Assembly (NCBI GenBank): GCA_965248905.1
Contig: CBDFKS010000001.1
Span: forward strand, 29,996 to 93,995
DNA length: 64,000 bases
Origin: CBDFKS01 sp965248905
GTDB taxonomy: Bacteria; Chloroflexota; Dehalococcoidia; Lucifugimonadales; JAGWBF01
Direction: 5' to 3'
How positions within the stretch are numbered: the stretch's first letter is position 1; each line of letters opens with the position of its first letter. A program made the translations under genes and the position numbers. Below, in pieces: positions 36,179-43,437 of this stretch. Below the pieces are notes generated by a model. The model saw only the letters and a list, made by a program, of their open reading frames with translations, was not told the origin of the DNA and did no database searches.

Positions 36179-36593
36179 TATACCCAGTCGATAACGCATT
36201 ATCCAGCATATCAAGGATATTTTGGTCAATGTCGTCGTCGCTCCATGAAACAAGCTTCCATGTGCCATCTCCTACGGGTTCGCACCTATCATCTCCACTC
36301 ATATGCGCCCTGACATTGTTTATTGGAGACTGACCTGGTACGTGGATATTCTTCCTCTTAAGGTGGTCAAGTATGGTCTCTGGCCGAAGTGGGTGTCCTT
36401 CTCTCTCTAAAACACCCACAATGCTATCTTTAAGCGTTTGCCCTGCCGATAGATGCACTACGACAGTTTCCTCTAGGTCCGTTAGGTCATCGACCACAGC
36501 TTGATAGTGTTCCTCAAGGTCTTGGAGCTGCATCCGATTCTCTTTTATCCGCTCTAGCCGAGACCTTAATTTTTTTAGCTCTGAGCTTGGCAT
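36126..36593 (-). CDS. Coiled-coil/winged-helix-like accessory protein of the transposon
   Basis: The protein is 155 residues from ATG 36593, which has GGAGG eight bases upstream. Residues 3-50 are a charged heptad-like helix (ELKKLRSRLERIKENRMQLQ), probably a coiled coil. Residues 60-120 look like a winged helix (LKDSIVGVLEREGHPLRPETILDHLKRKN, then V.GDGTWKLVSW), resembling HARE-HTH or MarR-like folds. I infer a regulator or transposition helper because it overlaps the transposase gene. I do not recognise the exact family. Confidence 0.65.
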   Translation of the reverse strand: MPSSELKKLRSRLERIKENRMQLQDLEEHYQAVVDDLTDLEETVVVHLSAGQTLKDSIVGVLEREGHPLRPETILDHLKRKNIHVPGQSPINNVRAHMSGDDRCEPVGDGTWKLVSWSDDDIDQNILDMLDNALSTGYNGNHGEQVKHPEESPSN

Positions 36594-36694
36594 GTTAGAC
36601 CTCCTTGCAAATCCTGCAAAAACTCGTATTACTCTAACTGTTGACAGGGGCACCTATCAGTGTATGTTAATCATGGTGTATGTGACATCGGCGG

Positions 36695-36798
36695 CGGGGA
36701 TGGTGGGATTCGAACCCACGGAGGGCTGGAAGGGTGAACACCGTAGGCCCCCAAGGGATTTTGAGTCCCCCGCCTTAAACCGCTCGTGCCACATCCCC
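36695..36798 (-). tRNA. Class II tRNA, anticodon CAA (Leu by anticodon; Ser-like body)
   Basis: On the minus strand, a 7-bp acceptor GGGGATG/CATCCCC, an anticodon stem GGGGA-CTCAAAA-TCCCT with anticodon CAA, and a perfect T arm (GTGGG TTCGAAT CCCAC) are present. The variable region is 34 bases, longer than normal for tRNA-Leu or tRNA-Ser, giving about 104 bases in all. The D arm (GGCACGAGCGGTTTAAGGC) and the discriminator G resemble bacterial tRNA-Ser, while bacterial tRNA-Leu has A73. The D stem has one A-G mismatch. CCA is not encoded (CCG follows). It lies 11 bases after the tRNA-Glu gene. Confidence 0.75.
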
Positions 36799-36808
36799 AC
36801 ACATACGG

Positions 36809-36880
36809 AGGGGCCAGTAGGGACTCGAACCCTACGTTTCTAGGTTGAAAGCCTAGCGTCCTGCGATAGACGATGGCCCC
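36809..36880 (-). tRNA. tRNA-Glu (UUC)
   Basis: On the minus strand a 7-bp acceptor stem GGGGCCA/TGGCCCC, a D arm GTCT...GGAC, an anticodon arm CTAGG-CTTTCAA-CCTAG with anticodon TTC, and a T arm GTAGG GTTCGAGTC CCTAC form a normal cloverleaf of about 72 bases. The discriminator base is T, which is unusual for Glu. CCA is not encoded; CCG follows. It is the first gene behind the promoter at 36923-36951. Confidence 0.85.
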
Positions 36881-36884
36881 ACGA

Positions 36885-36951
36885 AATAGACCTTGTAACA
36901 GTTTCCCGCCGTTACAAGGTCTATTATATTGCCTTGTGAAACTCTGATCAA
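36885..36951 (-). promoter_or_regulatory. Promoter and leader hairpin of the tRNA-transposase operon
   Basis: On the minus strand TTGATC (36951-36946), a 17-base spacer and a perfect TATAAT (36928-36923) form a strong sigma70-like promoter. The predicted start falls at about 36917. A perfect 15-bp inverted repeat, AATAGACCTTGTAAC (36885-36899) and GTTACAAGGTCTATT (36911-36925), overlaps the -10 box. It could be an operator, or give a 5' hairpin just before tRNA-Glu. Confidence 0.65.
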
Positions 36952-37139
36952 GTGGTTTACATGATATGGTCACTCTGTTGACAGGCTTTGCACCATAAGC
37001 AGCTCTTGAACTAAAAGTCTTCATTCATGCTATATCTTTCTCGTTTGGCACTTGACAAGTTAGGTGTTGCTATACTTGACATTCTGCGAGACAATAAGAT
37101 AGTGTGTAGATTACTCCTCGATGGCTATAAGGGAGAGCT

Positions 37140-37679
37140 ATGGCAGAAATTAAGTACGACGAAGCAAAATTTAAAGAACTGCTGCTCTATGTCGCAGGCA
37201 AATGTGAGCACGACCCCAAATTCGGCGCTGTGAAGCTGAACAAGATTCTCTTCTTGGCGGACTTCATTACCTACGCAGAGACTGGCACGCCAATTTCGGG
37301 TGCTGAGTACATTGCCCTCGAATTGGGTCCTGCTCCCAAGTTTATGAAACCTGTCCGTGATGCAATGGAAAGCGATAAGGAGCTTGTTGTCCGACAGAAG
37401 CGGCGCTTCACATACACTCAGGATCAGGTTATCCCTTTGCGAGAACCTGATTTGCGCCAGTTCACTGGGGAAGAGATTGCCTTGGTAGACGCTATGGTTG
37501 ACTTGTGTGCCGAGGACAGTGGAAAAGACCTGACTGAACTGACACATGCTATGCTTGGCTGGAAGATGGCCCAATACAAGGAGGCCATTCCATACTCCAC
37601 CATTTTTCTGTGTGGGCAGCCACCTACCCAAGCAGATAAAGAGCGAGCCAGAGAGCTGGCAGCTAAATATGAATGGTAA
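37140..37679 (+). CDS. Panacea-domain (DUF4065) antitoxin-like protein
   Basis: The 179-residue protein has the Panacea/SocA-like features KFGAVKLNKILFLADF and ISGAEYIALELGPAPKFM, then a C-terminal helical part. Panacea domains serve as antitoxins for many unrelated toxins and occur on prophages and mobile elements. Here the next gene overlaps it by 11 bases (ATGAATGGTAA), the tight coupling expected of a toxin-antitoxin pair. GGGAG precedes the ATG. Six of its 18 leucine codons are TTG, the codon read by the CAA tRNA on the same element. Confidence 0.85.
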   Translation: MAEIKYDEAKFKELLLYVAGKCEHDPKFGAVKLNKILFLADFITYAETGTPISGAEYIALELGPAPKFMKPVRDAMESDKELVVRQKRRFTYTQDQVIPLREPDLRQFTGEEIALVDAMVDLCAEDSGKDLTELTHAMLGWKMAQYKEAIPYSTIFLCGQPPTQADKERARELAAKYEW

Positions 37680-38007
37680 CTCCATGATGGAGTTACCATG
37701 GGACATTCCGCTACTGAGGGAAATCGTGGAGGAATCTACCTTCACGAACCAGTGTGCCCAGATTTCATCAGATGCTATGCGTCTTGATGAAGCCATGGAT
37801 GCCGTCAAATGGGCATTGACTAGACGGCCAGAAACATTCCCACTCGCCGATGAAGCGAGTGATTTGCATATTGCCAAGACTGACACCTGGGGCGATATGC
37901 CTCGGCTAAGAGTGTTCTTCAAGTTTGATGACGTACGTGTTAGGTTGCTATGGGTAGAACCGATACCCCCTGAAGAGGATGAACATGAAATTGGCGCTGA
38001 GTTGTAG
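37669..38007 (+). CDS. Putative toxin partner of the Panacea protein
   Basis: The protein has 112 residues from ATG 37669, which overlaps the Panacea stop; ATGs at 37684 and 37687 are alternatives. The C-terminal half (FPLADEASDLHIAKTDTW, then LRVFFKFDDVRVRLLWVEPI) has the beta-strand pattern of RelE/ParE-like mRNA interferases, but I cannot place catalytic residues. The toxin role is inferred from position and partner. A divergent non-toxic protein is possible. Confidence 0.5.
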   Translation: MNGNSMMELPWDIPLLREIVEESTFTNQCAQISSDAMRLDEAMDAVKWALTRRPETFPLADEASDLHIAKTDTWGDMPRLRVFFKFDDVRVRLLWVEPIPPEEDEHEIGAEL

Positions 38008-38045
38008 GCGATGAAAGAGTAGTGGGATATTGGTTAAAATGAGTT

Positions 38046-38282
38046 CTACTGAGTCGGTCTATTCCACCGTGCTTGTGCAGCTTTCCTTGCAGACTCAGAT
38101 CGTTCCTCTGGTGTCATCCTCTTAGCTCGCTCTGTACCACCCTTTTTGCCGCCTAACCTACCGAGCGCAACGGCTGCGGGGTTCTTACCATCCGCTTCTT
38201 GCAAGTCCTCTGTTGCCAGCTCTACCACATGGGCAGCCAATGCATTCAAATCGTTTGGGGTCTTTCTTGCTTTCTTTGCCAT
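38046..38282 (-). CDS. Small basic KGG-motif protein
   Basis: The protein is 78 residues. The N-terminus is basic (MAKKARKTP) and the C-terminus has ALGRLGGKKGGTERAKRMTPEERSE followed by ARKAAQARW, a motif common in small uncharacterised bacterial proteins and suggestive of nucleic-acid binding. It is the last gene before the right terminal repeat and converges with the putative toxin gene. The function is unknown; it may be transposon cargo. Confidence 0.7.
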   Translation of the reverse strand: MAKKARKTPNDLNALAAHVVELATEDLQEADGKNPAAVALGRLGGKKGGTERAKRMTPEERSESARKAAQARWNRPTQ

Positions 38283-38499
38283 GAATCCAATATGCCATAA
38301 CGCTTACGCATCTGTCAAACAGGCCTGACCTCAAATTGACCCACTACCGCGACGCGCGTACATGTGGATTTTCTTTAAGCCATATAGTACAATTATCGCC
38401 TCTTCTGAAGGTCGGCCATGATGACCATTGCATGCCTCATTCGATCTCAGAAGTGCCTCTAACTCCCTTCCCAAGAGCCTTTCAGCAGGAGGTAATAGC

Positions 38500-39402
38500 A
38501 TGATCGACCCTCTATCGAACATCTTTGATGGGGAACCAGAAAGAATAGCAACTGGGTTCATCTTCACGGAAGGTCCTGTATGGCACCCCGACGGTTTCCT
38601 GTATTTCGTGGACATTCGCAGAAGTCAGATACTTCGCTGGGTGCCGGGCCAACAGGTAAACGTGCACCTCGATAACTCCAATGAAAGCAATGGGCTGACC
38701 TTCGACCTCCAGGGACGGATGGTCATATGCGAGGGTGGTAAACGCCGGATGATTCGCACGGAGCCCGACGGTAGCACCACCGTTGTTGCGGATAAGTACC
38801 AAGGCAAACGGCTGAACAGGCCCAACGACGTGGTGGGACGCTCCGACGGCAGCATATACTTCAGCGATCCGGGCGGGCGTGTTCCTCCTGGGGAGCGGGA
38901 CCTCAGCTTTTCAGGGGTTTTTCGAATTGCTCCCGACGGCCAGGTGCACCTGGCCACCGACGAATGCGAATATCCCAACGGGCTGGCCTTCTCCCCCGAC
39001 GAGTCTGTGCTATACGTCGCCATTAGCCGCCTGGACGAGCGCTGCCTGGAAGAGGAGGAGCGCAAGGAGCTATGCACCCACCGGCTCATCCGAGCCTTCG
39101 ACGTTGCCTCCGATGGGTCGTTGAGCAATAATCGAGTTTTCGCCGACATGTCTTCAGCCGAAGAGGGTGTCCCAGATGGCATGAAGGTGGACGCAGAGGG
39201 AAGGGTCTTCTGCACGGGTAACGGCGGCACTTGTATTTACGACAAGGACGGAAAGTTTCTGGGAACCCTCCGCACAGCTGAAGTGCCCGCAAACTGCGCC
39301 TGGGGAGGCTCGGACAACCGGACCCTCTTCCTCACCGCCCGCACATCCCTATACAGCATCCGAACCAAAGAACCTGGTGTGAGGATACCGAGAGCCGGCT
39401 AA
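38500..39402 (+). CDS. SMP-30/gluconolactonase-family protein
   Basis: The 300-residue six-bladed propeller has the SMP-30 signature residues: FTEGPVWHPDG (metal-binding Glu), ESNGLTFDLQGR, RLNRPNDVVGRSDGSIYFSDP, CEYPNGLAFSPDE and GVPDGMKVDAEG. Such enzymes hydrolyse sugar or other lactones using one divalent cation. ATG at 38500 has AGGAGG seven bases upstream and is preferred to the TTG frame further up. The right end of the IS1-like transposon is 144 bases away, so it may alter expression. Confidence 0.92.
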   Translation: MIDPLSNIFDGEPERIATGFIFTEGPVWHPDGFLYFVDIRRSQILRWVPGQQVNVHLDNSNESNGLTFDLQGRMVICEGGKRRMIRTEPDGSTTVVADKYQGKRLNRPNDVVGRSDGSIYFSDPGGRVPPGERDLSFSGVFRIAPDGQVHLATDECEYPNGLAFSPDESVLYVAISRLDERCLEEEERKELCTHRLIRAFDVASDGSLSNNRVFADMSSAEEGVPDGMKVDAEGRVFCTGNGGTCIYDKDGKFLGTLRTAEVPANCAWGGSDNRTLFLTARTSLYSIRTKEPGVRIPRAG

Positions 39403-39465
39403 GGACTGAAATTGCAGGGGCTAAGTGTGCAGCGGTAGCGACTGAGTCATAGCGGTTTCTGGTCG

Positions 39466-41139
39466 TTACAACGATCCGTCTATCACCACGTCCACCAAGG
39501 CAGGCTTGCCCAGACTCAAGGCTTCCTCGAGGGCAGGGCCAAGCTTTGAAGGGTCCTCAACCTTTCGACCATGGACGTCAAAGCCCTCAGCTATCCCTGC
39601 CAGGTTTAGTGGAAGCGGGAAGTCCATGCCCAGAAATTGGCTCTTACGCTCGGTATCGTTCAACATTTTCCTCAGATATATTTCCATGTTCAACTTGAGT
39701 ATTCTATAGGTACGATTGTTGCAGATTACCCATGTGACTGGGATGTTATACCGGGCTGCGGTCCACAGAGCCTGAATAGTATACAGAGAGGAGCCGTCAC
39801 CCACTACCGCTACCACCGGCCGGTCCGGGTTCGCCAGCTTCAATCCCAGCGGGCCTGGCATACCCCATCCCAGGGCTCCGCCCTGCTCAGCATAAAGGCT
39901 GCCTGGGTTGTCAAAGTCAATGGCGCCAAAGAGAGCCCCTCGAGACGTGATAGACTCGTCGGCGATGATAGCATCGGAGGGCAACGCCCTGCCCAGCTCG
40001 GTCATCATCCGCTCGACGGACATCGGGTTATGGTCCCATCTCTCTTTTACCAGCTTCTGGTAAGCCTCCTTCGCTTGCGCCTTCTCGTTGGCTATAGATG
40101 CAGCCCTGGTTCTGGCCGCTTCTTTAGCCGACCCGGACATCTCTTGCTGGAGGGCGTCGGCCATCTCCGACAGACTCGCCTTTGGGTCTGCAACCATGCC
40201 GACTTCCGTGGGATATACCTTCTCTACTTCCATGGAGCTGCTGTCCAGGTGAATCAATTTGGTGTTGGTGGCCAGGAAGGGGTCAGAGACGTAAAGGAAT
40301 GAGGAGAAGACGTTGGTTCCTACCGCCAGCACGACGTCGGCTCCGGCCAGACGGTCCGTGGTAGCAGGATCGTTCAGATTTAGCACACCCATGAACTGGG
40401 GATGGCTGGTGGGAAAGTTGACCTCTGTGTAAGCGGAGGCAAATACCTTGGCTCCCAGGTGTTCAGCCACCTCCACGGCTTCGGGTACCGCCTCCGACTG
40501 AGACACCCTGTCTCCGACCAACATAATGGGGTTTTCCGCCTGAGCCAGTAACGCGACCGCCTTGGCTAAAGCGTCCTTGTCGGGACGGAGACGTTGGTAC
40601 ACAGGAGAGGAAGGAACTATGTCGATATCGGCTTCATCGTCCAGCGAGTCCCAGGGGAACGAGATGAAGACTGGACCAGTGGGCGGGGTACTGGCTTCTC
40701 TAAACGCCCGACGGACCGCCACCGGCACCTCGAAGGCGTGGTTTATTTGAACGCTCCACTTGGTATATTGGCGGGTCATCTCCACCAGATCACCGGAGAG
40801 AACCGGGTCGCTAAGGAACATGCGGGTGTCCGAGTTTCCTGCGGTGAGAACCATAGGAGTCCCACCTTTATAGGAATCGTACAGCATGCTGATACCACCG
40901 GCCAGGCCACCCGCGATGTGTAAGTTGACGAACGCGGGCTTACGGGTAGCCCGAGCGTAAGCGTCTGCCATGGCAACGGCCGAGTTCTCCTGTAGAGACA
41001 GCATGAACTTAAGCTTTGGGTAATCTTGAAGCGCATCCATGAGGGGGGTCTCGCTGGTCCCAGGGTTGCCAAAGACGTATTCCAAACCTTCGGCAACCAG
41101 CATCTCGACAAGTGCCCTTTTGCCTGTCATACGCACCAT
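39466..41139 (-). CDS. ThDP-dependent enzyme, benzoylformate decarboxylase/acetolactate synthase-like
   Basis: From ATG 41139 the protein is 557 residues with the three domains of the family. The catalytic Glu is Glu51 in LQENSAVAMADAYAR. The Mg/ThDP motif is GDGS...NN (VVGDGSSLYTIQALW to VICNN, about 435-465). VFGNPGTSETPLMDAL resembles benzoylformate decarboxylase and its relatives. Which 2-keto acid is used is unknown. The extra 55 codons upstream in the same frame lack family similarity. The TetR gene lies 58 bases upstream on the same strand. Confidence 0.87.
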   Translation of the reverse strand: MVRMTGKRALVEMLVAEGLEYVFGNPGTSETPLMDALQDYPKLKFMLSLQENSAVAMADAYARATRKPAFVNLHIAGGLAGGISMLYDSYKGGTPMVLTAGNSDTRMFLSDPVLSGDLVEMTRQYTKWSVQINHAFEVPVAVRRAFREASTPPTGPVFISFPWDSLDDEADIDIVPSSPVYQRLRPDKDALAKAVALLAQAENPIMLVGDRVSQSEAVPEAVEVAEHLGAKVFASAYTEVNFPTSHPQFMGVLNLNDPATTDRLAGADVVLAVGTNVFSSFLYVSDPFLATNTKLIHLDSSSMEVEKVYPTEVGMVADPKASLSEMADALQQEMSGSAKEAARTRAASIANEKAQAKEAYQKLVKERWDHNPMSVERMMTELGRALPSDAIIADESITSRGALFGAIDFDNPGSLYAEQGGALGWGMPGPLGLKLANPDRPVVAVVGDGSSLYTIQALWTAARYNIPVTWVICNNRTYRILKLNMEIYLRKMLNDTERKSQFLGMDFPLPLNLAGIAEGFDVHGRKVEDPSKLGPALEEALSLGKPALVDVVIDGSL

Positions 41140-41197
41140 ATTCGCACCCCGTTTTCCCTCTAACGTTGAACAACCTGGTGTCGTGGCAACAAAAAGT

Positions 41198-41857
41198 TTA
41201 CTTCTTGGTCGTCGACTTAGCCACGCCGGTGTCGGACCCAGAACGTTTGCGTTTGTTGGATCTAGGCTGGAGCCCATTCCTGAACATGGTCCACAGCGGC
41301 CCACTATGGTGTGTCAGAGGGTGGGCACGATTGCTGAAGGACCAGAGGGTGACACTGGACTGTATCATACCGAAAAACATCAGGGCCGCAGCCTGGGGAT
41401 CTATCGTTTCATCTATCTCCCCATCTTCGACTCCGGATTTCAGAATAGCGGCTACGGTTTCCAGGTAGTGCTCTAGCACTTGCCTGGTGGCATGCTTTAC
41501 CTGCTGATCGGCAAAACACAAGGCTTCGGCCATCACCACGAATGACACCCCATTCCGCCGCTCCAGGGAGGAGAAGTGTCTGTCCATTAGGTGCTTCAAC
41601 TGGTCCAGCGTTCCGTCCTTTGGCTTGGCAGAGTCCGAGATAGCCTGAAGCAAGTTGCGCTCGATATCCTGTAGCAGTGCCAGGAGAATCTCGTCCTTGC
41701 TTTTGAAGTGGCGATATATCGCACCTTCAGAGACACCAACCTCTTTTGACAATTCCTGGATGGTGAAGAAGCTCATGCCGTGGTTGGCTACAATTTTACG
41801 AGCGCTCTGCACAATTTGATGTTTACGTACCTCTGAATCGAGATGTGCCGTCGTCAC
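41198..41857 (-). CDS. TetR-family transcriptional regulator
   Basis: This 219-residue protein has an N-terminal TetR helix-turn-helix (IVQSARKIVANHGMSFFTIQ, then EVGVSEGAIYRHFKSKDEIL). The C-terminal ligand domain is helical, and the last 20 residues are very basic. Two palindromes of TetR-operator type lie upstream of the Asp23 operon at 43384 and 43470. Before the MITE and IS4 insertions they would have been about 40-130 bases from this start codon, so I infer that it controls that operon and itself. Confidence 0.9.
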   Translation of the reverse strand: MTTAHLDSEVRKHQIVQSARKIVANHGMSFFTIQELSKEVGVSEGAIYRHFKSKDEILLALLQDIERNLLQAISDSAKPKDGTLDQLKHLMDRHFSSLERRNGVSFVVMAEALCFADQQVKHATRQVLEHYLETVAAILKSGVEDGEIDETIDPQAAALMFFGMIQSSVTLWSFSNRAHPLTHHSGPLWTMFRNGLQPRSNKRKRSGSDTGVAKSTTKK

Positions 41858-41940
41858 TATCGAATCTCCCTATTAGTGCTCAGTCAACCAAGATTTGATA
41901 GGTGCTTGTAACCCCCATCCTAACCTTCCCCCATCGAGGG

Positions 41941-43265
41941 CTCACTGGGGTAGGCATTTGAAATTATGAGCTTTGGGAACCGGTTTATGGTAGGTAATTT
42001 GCAAACCAGGGAGTGGGTTTGGCCAAGGTTCAGGTATGAGCCACAGGCGAAGCCAAGGCCTACCCTGGAGCAGTTGCCGAGTCATACAGCATATGCCCTT
42101 CTTTATCACGCTATCCTTTCGGGGTCCAGAACAGCTAGGAAGTGGATGAGGGCTTCTGACTCTCTGGGGAGGTACTCCAAGAGAAATAGCGTCTTCTGCT
42201 CTGGTCCCATAGGCCGTGGCCCACAGGGTAGCCACCGCCAGAACGAGCCAGTACCGGGCCACTCGGTCCGGGTCAGTCCGTCGAGTGCGTTGCCATTGCC
42301 AACCCACACTCTTGAGAGCGCGAAAACCCAACTCGATCCAGAAGCGCAACCCATACCAGCATACCCCCACATCCTCGGGAGGCAAGTCGGTAATCACTAT
42401 CCAGGGTTCCTTCTGGCCTTTATCCCAAACCACCACCAAAGTACCGAAGCGGTGGCGCTTGGGATTATAAAAGGCACTGCCCCTTCCTACCCAGGCGTGG
42501 CCTGGTCCGGGAATCAGCGTCCTGGCTTGCCGGCGTTGCCCCTGCAACGGTTGAAAGCTGGTGTTGTTTTTTACCCGCATCAGTGGATGCCATCCCAAGG
42601 CCCGTATTTGCTTCCAAAGGCGGGGGCTCCACAAGCCCCGGTCAGTCATCACCAGCACCTCCATGCTTTTGGACACTTCGGGAGCAAGCAGTTGCAAAAG
42701 CCGGAGGATTTCGGGAATCCAAGCCCCCGACCTGTTAGCAGGGAGTATGGTCCAGGCAATGGGAATGGCGCTACCCCGGTACAGCACGCTTACTACCAGG
42801 GCGACCACGCGGTCTTGGTGGGCTGTTGCGTCGACGGCCAAGGCCAGTTGTTGACCTTTCCACAAAGACAGCAGCCAGCGGAGCAAAGGCGCAAAACAGA
42901 GGGTTACATCCAACTGGATGTTGCAGGGAGTGGCCTTCTCCGAACCATCCCGAAGGAACTCTCTAAGGTATTGTCGCAGAGCATGGAAGGTGGCGATGGA
43001 GGATAGAGCATCAATCACCGCGCTTTGGCAAGCACTCTTAGCCATGATTGCCCCATACACCCATAGCGCCAATCCACGTATTTGGCTGGATCTTAGGTCA
43101 GGAAAATACTGTTCAGTTGAACGTAGCAAGTGGTACCATTCTCTCGGAAAGCGCATGAGTCACCTCCCCACATCCCAGTTGAGTGATACTTCTAGGATGA
43201 CGGGAAAGCTCGGCGCTTTCCTAGCTGTTTTTAAACAAGTTTTAGGATATGCCTACCCCAGTGAG
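41941..43265. mobile_element. IS4-family insertion sequence inside the MITE
   Basis: The 1,325-bp element has perfect 17-bp terminal inverted repeats (CTCACTGGGGTAGGCAT at 41941-41957 and its reverse complement at 43249-43265). The flanking 11-bp duplication is CCCATCGAGGG (41930-41940) and CCCATCAAGGG (43266-43276), with one mismatch. An 11-bp duplication fits IS4. It carries one transposase gene. Confidence 0.92.
41942..43156 (-). CDS. IS4-family DDE transposase
   Basis: The protein has 404 residues. The catalytic residues are Asp in LALAVDATAHQ, Asp in VLVMTDRGLW and Glu in YGLRFWIELGFRALK, which fits the IS4 Y-(2)-R-(3)-E-(6)-K signature exactly. The stop codon lies in the left terminal repeat. 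The frame is intact. The antisense frame over 41966-43006 is a shadow. Confidence 0.94.
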   Translation of the reverse strand: MRFPREWYHLLRSTEQYFPDLRSSQIRGLALWVYGAIMAKSACQSAVIDALSSIATFHALRQYLREFLRDGSEKATPCNIQLDVTLCFAPLLRWLLSLWKGQQLALAVDATAHQDRVVALVVSVLYRGSAIPIAWTILPANRSGAWIPEILRLLQLLAPEVSKSMEVLVMTDRGLWSPRLWKQIRALGWHPLMRVKNNTSFQPLQGQRRQARTLIPGPGHAWVGRGSAFYNPKRHRFGTLVVVWDKGQKEPWIVITDLPPEDVGVCWYGLRFWIELGFRALKSVGWQWQRTRRTDPDRVARYWLVLAVATLWATAYGTRAEDAISLGVPPQRVRSPHPLPSCSGPRKDSVIKKGICCMTRQLLQGRPWLRLWLIPEPWPNPLPGLQITYHKPVPKAHNFKCLPQ

Positions 43266-43375
43266 CCCATCAAGGGGGAAGGGACTTGTTCGCTCTCCCT
43301 TGATGGGGGAGAGCTAGAGTGGGGGTGAAACCTTGCATCGATGTTAAGGAAAACCGAGTACTACGTTTGTGAAAA

Positions 43376-43404
43376 TAATAACGTAAGTGAGCGTACTCTT
43401 TCAA
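43376..43404 (-). promoter_or_regulatory. Former tetR promoter with operator
   Basis: On the minus strand TTGAAA (43404-43399), 17 bases and TTATTA (43381-43376) point toward tetR. The spacer contains the palindrome AAGTGAGCGTACTCTT (43385-43400), which is close to the operator at 43470. The predicted start lies next to the MITE insertion point, so any tetR message from here now has to cross 1.5 kb of inserted DNA. Confidence 0.5.
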
Positions 43405-43437
43405 GAGTGTACTACATGATAACAGGAATTGCAACCC

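Larger units (their letters stand above)
35321..38348. mobile_element. 3,028-bp IS1-like transposon carrying two tRNA genes and a Panacea-type toxin-antitoxin pair
   Basis: Perfect 18-bp terminal inverted repeats GGTAGTGGGTCAATTTGA lie at 35321-35338 (plus) and 38331-38348 (minus). The direct repeat GCGACGCG is immediately outside both (35313-35320 and 38349-38356), which is an 8-bp target duplication as expected for IS1-type transposition. Inside, on the minus strand, are tRNA-Glu, a CAA-anticodon tRNA, a DNA-binding-like protein and the transposase. On the plus strand are a Panacea-domain protein and an overlapping small protein. A small basic protein is on the minus strand at the right end. 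It is about three times the size of a simple IS1 element. Confidence 0.92.
41876..43361. mobile_element. 150-bp MITE copy 2, interrupted by an IS4 element
   Basis: The outer ends, GTGCTCAGTCAACCAAG (41876) and, on the right, reverse complement GTACTCGGTTTTCC (43361), are flanked by TA (41874-41875, 43362-43363). Removing the 1,325-bp IS and one 11-bp duplication leaves exactly 150 bp, the same length as copy 1 at 20167-20316. The interior palindromes match copy 1 closely. The MITE lies 18 bases from the tetR start codon. Confidence 0.85.

Noticed and set aside
36695..36880. tRNA genes as attachment site of an integrase-type island
   Set aside because: No integrase or tRNA-end direct repeat is present, and the terminal repeats with the 8-bp duplication explain the element as a DDE transposon.
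41966..43006. 346-codon plus-strand frame across the IS4 element
   Set aside because: Antisense to the intact IS4 transposase, which has all catalytic motifs.
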